NCBI GenBank assembly: GCA_023150565.1
Contig: JAKLKR010000005.1
Location: 1-64,000, forward strand
DNA length: 64,000 bases
Direction: 5' to 3'
Source of the DNA: Planctomycetota bacterium
GTDB lineage: Bacteria > Planctomycetota > UBA11346
The position numbers were made by a program, and so were the translations under genes. Positions within the stretch are counted from its first letter, which is position 1. Every line of letters starts with the position of its first letter. A model generated the notes under the pieces. It saw only the letters and a program-made list of their open reading frames with translations, had not been told where the DNA came from and ran no database searches. Below are positions 60,470 through 64,000 of this stretch, piece by piece.

Positions 60470-61663
60470 TCACACCAGGGCGCGCTCGACCTCGACCGGG
60501 GCGGCGTAGTCGACGCCGTCCAGCTCGAAGCCGAACAGCGAGCGGAACTCGCGCTTGAAGCCGGCGTAGTCGCCCAGGCTGGCGAGGTTCTCGGTGGTGA
60601 CCCGCTCCCACAGGCCGGCGACCTCGGCCTGGATGTCGGCGGCCATCTCCCAGTCGTCGACGCGGATGCGGGCGTGGTCGTCGACGGTGGGGGTGCGGCC
60701 GGGGGCGTAGTGGTCGCGGAACAGGCGGATGATCTGCTCGATCGTGCCCTCGTGCTTGCCGGCCTGCCGCATCACCTTGTAGAGCAGGCTGATGTACAGC
60801 GGCACCACCGGGATGGCGCTGGAGGCCTGGGTCACCAGGGCCTTGTTGACGCTCACCCACGCGGCGCCGCCGCAGCGGCGCTGGAGGTCGGCGGACAGGC
60901 GCCTGGCGGTGGCTTCGAGGTGGTCCTTGGCGCCGCCGATGGTGCCGGCGCGGTAGATCGCGTGGGTCATCTGCGGCCCGATGTAGCTGTAGGCCACGGT
61001 GCGGAAGCCGGGCGCCAGCAGGTCGGCGGCGGCCAGGGCCTCGACCCAGCGGAACCAGTCCTCGCCGCCCATCACCTTGCGGGTGGCGGCGATCTCGGTC
61101 TCGCTGGCCGAGGGCAGGGTGATGGGGCCGATCTGGTCGGTGTCGAGGTTGATGGTCTTGCTGGTGAAGGCCGGGCCGATCGGCTTGAGCACGCTGCCGT
61201 AGGTCTCGCCGTTGATGGGATCGGTGCGCTTGGGGCTGGCCAGGCTGTAGACGAAGGTGTCGAGCTTGCCGAAGCGGGCCTTGAGGCGGGCGAGGGCCTG
61301 GTCGCTGATCTCGGTCGAGAAGGCGTCGCCGTTGATCGTCTCGACGTGGCGGCCCTCGGCCTTGGCCAGGCGGTGGACCTCGGCGAGGTTGTACCAGCCG
61401 GCCGAACCCGGGCGGTCGCCCTGACCTGGACGCTCGTAGGCCACGCTCAGCGCTTCGGCGCCGTGGCCCCAGATGGCGGTGATCAGCGAGGACAGGCCGT
61501 AGCCGGCGCTCGAGCCCACCACCAGGGCGCGGCCGATGCCTTTGCCAGGCCCGCCAGCCCGGGCCAGCTCGACCTGGCGGCGGACGTTGGCGGCGCACCC
61601 TTCGGGGTGGGCGGTGAGGCAGATGAAGCCGCGGATGCGGGGGTTGATGACGGCCTGGGTCAT
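60470..61663 (-). CDS. fabV: FabV-type trans-2-enoyl-ACP/CoA reductase
   Basis: INPRIRGFICLTAHPEGCAANVRRQVELAR, LVVGSSAGYGLSSLITAIWGHGAEALSVAYERPG, VYSLASPKRTDP. Confidence 0.93.
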   Translation of the reverse strand: MTQAVINPRIRGFICLTAHPEGCAANVRRQVELARAGGPGKGIGRALVVGSSAGYGLSSLITAIWGHGAEALSVAYERPGQGDRPGSAGWYNLAEVHRLAKAEGRHVETINGDAFSTEISDQALARLKARFGKLDTFVYSLASPKRTDPINGETYGSVLKPIGPAFTSKTINLDTDQIGPITLPSASETEIAATRKVMGGEDWFRWVEALAAADLLAPGFRTVAYSYIGPQMTHAIYRAGTIGGAKDHLEATARRLSADLQRRCGGAAWVSVNKALVTQASSAIPVVPLYISLLYKVMRQAGKHEGTIEQIIRLFRDHYAPGRTPTVDDHARIRVDDWEMAADIQAEVAGLWERVTTENLASLGDYAGFKREFRSLFGFELDGVDYAAPVEVERALV

Positions 61664-61697
61664 GGGGCGTCCTTGCAAAGACGTACGTGCGAGAAGG

Positions 61698-62489
61698 TCA
61701 AAGGAGGCGGCCGCGCAGCCGCTTGAGCTGGGCGGCGGGATCGGCGCTGGTGATCAGCGATTCCCCCACCAGCACCGCGTCGACCCCGGCCTCTTCCAGC
61801 CGGCGGCAGTCGTCGCGGCTGGCGATGCCGCTTTCGCTCACCACCACCCTGCCGCCACCCAGCAGGGCGGGAAGCAGGGAGAACGTGGTTTCGAGGCTGA
61901 CGCGGAAGGTGTGCAGGTCACGGTTGTTGACCCCGACCAGGTCGGCGCCCACCGCCAGGGCGTCGACCGCCTCGTCGGCATCGTGGACCTCGACCAGCAC
62001 GTCGAGGCCGATCTCGCGCGCGAAGCCGAGCAGGTCGCGCAGCCGGCCGCGCTCCAGGCAGGCGGCGATCAGCAGCACGCAGTCGGCGCCGGCCAGGCGC
62101 GCCTCGGCGATCTGGCGGTCGTCGACGATGAAGTCCTTGCGGATCGCCGGCAGCGAGACCTCGCGCACCACCCGCTTGAGGTGGTCGAGATGGCCGAAGA
62201 AGAAGCGCGCGTCGGTGAGCACCGACAGGCAGTGGGCGCCGCCCAGCTGGTAGTGGTAGGCGGTCAGCACCGGGTCGTAGTCCTGCACGAAGACGCCCTT
62301 GGAGGGGCTGCCCTTCTTGCACTCGGCGATGACGTGGACGGTGTCGCCGGCGTCGCGGCGCAGGGCGGCGCGGAAGCCGCGGCAGGGCGGCAGGTCGCGC
62401 AGCAGGGCGCGGTCCACCGCCGGCAGCAGCGGCAGCTCGGCGGCGCGCTTGTGGGCGACGATCTCGTCGAGGATGGTGGCGGCGGCCAT
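61698..62489 (-). CDS. trpC: Indole-3-glycerol phosphate synthase
   Basis: ILDEIVAHKRAAEL, VIAECKKGSPSKG, LSVLTDARFFFGHLDHLKRVR-like, LVGVNNRDLHTF, VVSESGIASRDD. Confidence 0.94.
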   Translation of the reverse strand: MAAATILDEIVAHKRAAELPLLPAVDRALLRDLPPCRGFRAALRRDAGDTVHVIAECKKGSPSKGVFVQDYDPVLTAYHYQLGGAHCLSVLTDARFFFGHLDHLKRVVREVSLPAIRKDFIVDDRQIAEARLAGADCVLLIAACLERGRLRDLLGFAREIGLDVLVEVHDADEAVDALAVGADLVGVNNRDLHTFRVSLETTFSLLPALLGGGRVVVSESGIASRDDCRRLEEAGVDAVLVGESLITSADPAAQLKRLRGRLL

Positions 62490-62491
62490 GC

Positions 62492-63604
62492 TCAGAGGTC
62501 CCTGCCCACCGCCTGGTCGATGGAGCGCAGGCCGGCGCGCGCGACCCGTTCCGACAGCCCGGCGTGGATGCGCCGCACCAGCAGCGGTCCGTGGTAGATG
62601 AAGGCGGTGTAGACCTGCACCAGCGAGGCGCCCAGGCCGATCTTGCGCCAGGCGGATTCCGCCGAGTCGACCCCGCCCACCCCGATCACCGGCACCCGCC
62701 CGGCGATGCGCCGGGCCACCCGCGCCAGCACCGCGTCGGAGCGCGCGCGCAGCGGCGCGCCCGAGAGGCCGCCGGCGCCCAGCGCCGCCACCGCCGCCGG
62801 ATCGGTGCGCAGGCCGTCGCGGGTGATGGTGGTGTTGGTGGCGATCAGCCCGTCGAGCCGCGCCTCGAGCGCCACGTCGACCGCGGCGTCGATGCCGGCG
62901 TCGGCGAGGTCGGGGGCGATCTTGAGCAGCAGGGGGGTGCCGGGGGCGACCTCGTCGAGCTCGCGCCGCACCGCTTCCAGCAGCGGGCGCAGGTGGGCCT
63001 CGCCCTGCAGGTCGCGCAGCCCGGGGGTGTTGGGGCTGCTGACGTTGACCACCACGTAGTCGGCCAGGCGGCCGAGGGCGCGCACCGAGCGCGCGTAGTC
63101 CTCGGCGGCGTGCTCCAGCTCGACCACCTTGGTCTTGCCCAGGTTGATGCCGAGCGGGCAGGGCGGCCGGCGCGCGCCGCCGGCCTGGTCGTAGCGCCGG
63201 GCCAGGCGCGCGGCCATGGCCGCGGCGCCATGGTTGTTGAAGCCCATGCGGTTGATCAGCGCCTCGTCGCGCACCAGGCGGAAGGCGCGCGGCTTGGGGT
63301 TGCCGGGCTGGGCCTGGCCGGTGACGGTGCCGACCTCGAGGTGCGAGAAGCCGAGCGCCGCCAGCGCCTCGATGCCCACCGCCTCCTTGTCGAGCCCGGC
63401 CGCCAGCCCGATCGGGCCGTTGAAGCTGCGCCCCCAGCGCACCAGCGCCAGGCGGGGGTCGCTGGGGGCGAGCAGGGCGCGCATCCCACGGCAGAGCGGG
63501 GCGAAGGCGGACCCCAGCGCCAGGCAGCCCATGGCCAGGTCGTGGGCTGATTCGGGCTGCTTGCGGAAGAGCGCCGGGCGGAGGAGGTCGCGGTAGGGGT
63601 CCAT
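62492..63604 (-). CDS. pyrD: Dihydroorotate dehydrogenase (quinone, class 2)
   Basis: [99 protein letters not shown]. Confidence 0.95.
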   Translation of the reverse strand: MDPYRDLLRPALFRKQPESAHDLAMGCLALGSAFAPLCRGMRALLAPSDPRLALVRWGRSFNGPIGLAAGLDKEAVGIEALAALGFSHLEVGTVTGQAQPGNPKPRAFRLVRDEALINRMGFNNHGAAAMAARLARRYDQAGGARRPPCPLGINLGKTKVVELEHAAEDYARSVRALGRLADYVVVNVSSPNTPGLRDLQGEAHLRPLLEAVRRELDEVAPGTPLLLKIAPDLADAGIDAAVDVALEARLDGLIATNTTITRDGLRTDPAAVAALGAGGLSGAPLRARSDAVLARVARRIAGRVPVIGVGGVDSAESAWRKIGLGASLVQVYTAFIYHGPLLVRRIHAGLSERVARAGLRSIDQAVGRDL

Positions 63605-63711
63605 GGACGGCGGGGCATCCTCGCCCGCGCCGCCATTCCGCAACCGCCCGCCCGCCGGCGGGTCCCATCCGGCAATTGCCCTGGACGGGGCGCGCCGAGA
63701 CTCCGCGCCGC

Positions 63712-64000
63712 ATGTCCGACGCCCCCGCCCTGCTCGCCGAGGCCGCCCGCCTGGCCGAGGCCGCCTTCGCGCACTGGCTGCCGCCCGAATCCGAAGCCCC
63801 GGCGCGGCTGCACCGCGCCATGCGCTACAGCATGCTGGCGGGCGGCAAACGCCTGCGTCCGGCCCTGGTGCTGGCCTGCTGCCGCGCCGCCGGCGGCAGC
63901 GACGCCGCCTGCGCCCCGGCGCTGGTGGCGGTCGAATGCTTCCACACCTACACCCTGATCCACGACGACCTGCCGGCGATGGACGACGACGACCTGCGGC
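63712..64000 (+). CDS. Polyprenyl (farnesyl/geranylgeranyl) diphosphate synthase, truncated by window end
   Basis: [43 protein letters not shown]. Confidence 0.92.
   Translation, partial: MSDAPALLAEAARLAEAAFAHWLPPESEAPARLHRAMRYSMLAGGKRLRPALVLACCRAAGGSDAACAPALVAVECFHTYTLIHDDLPAMDDDDLR

Overview
High-GC bacterial chromosome segment of about 64 kb. It is densely packed with mostly housekeeping genes. The lineage is not determinable from the window alone, but several gene families (TIGR03790, YdjY-like, a 'C..(S/T)GR.L.PGEVF' protein) suggest a Planctomycetota/PVC-like organism.

Recognisable genes: alpha-L-rhamnosidase-like, GxxExxY, Crp/Fnr regulator, hisS, a caspase-like fold protein, ppdK, cca, dnaN, mutL, M18 aminopeptidase, gltX, TIGR03790, lysC, a pilus/pseudopilin operon (pilT, two prepilins, a 2,124-aa giant pseudopilin-like protein, a thioredoxin-like protein), hemL, maf, hom, parA/parB, Uma2, YdjY/DUF1611, pcm, sppA, bshA, a GntR/TauE pair, Gfo/Idh/MocA, UbiB-like, rarA, fabV, trpC, pyrD and a partial polyprenyl synthase.

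Most notable unexplained structures:
(1) A GxxExxY (PD-(D/E)XK-like) gene lies between perfect 30-bp inverted repeats. Its N-terminal codons come from the repeat, and related non-coding copies occur elsewhere in the window at convergent 3' ends.
(2) Further intergenic inverted-repeat families are present, including a perfect 34/34 pair.
(3) Two parS-like palindromes precede parA, one abutting its start codon.
(4) A lower-GC pilus operon encodes a giant prepilin-like protein with CBM5/12-like motifs.
(5) A run of about eight consecutive hairpins, several with GNA triloops, precedes an oxidoreductase gene.

All coordinates and repeat matches were read by eye; no searches were run.
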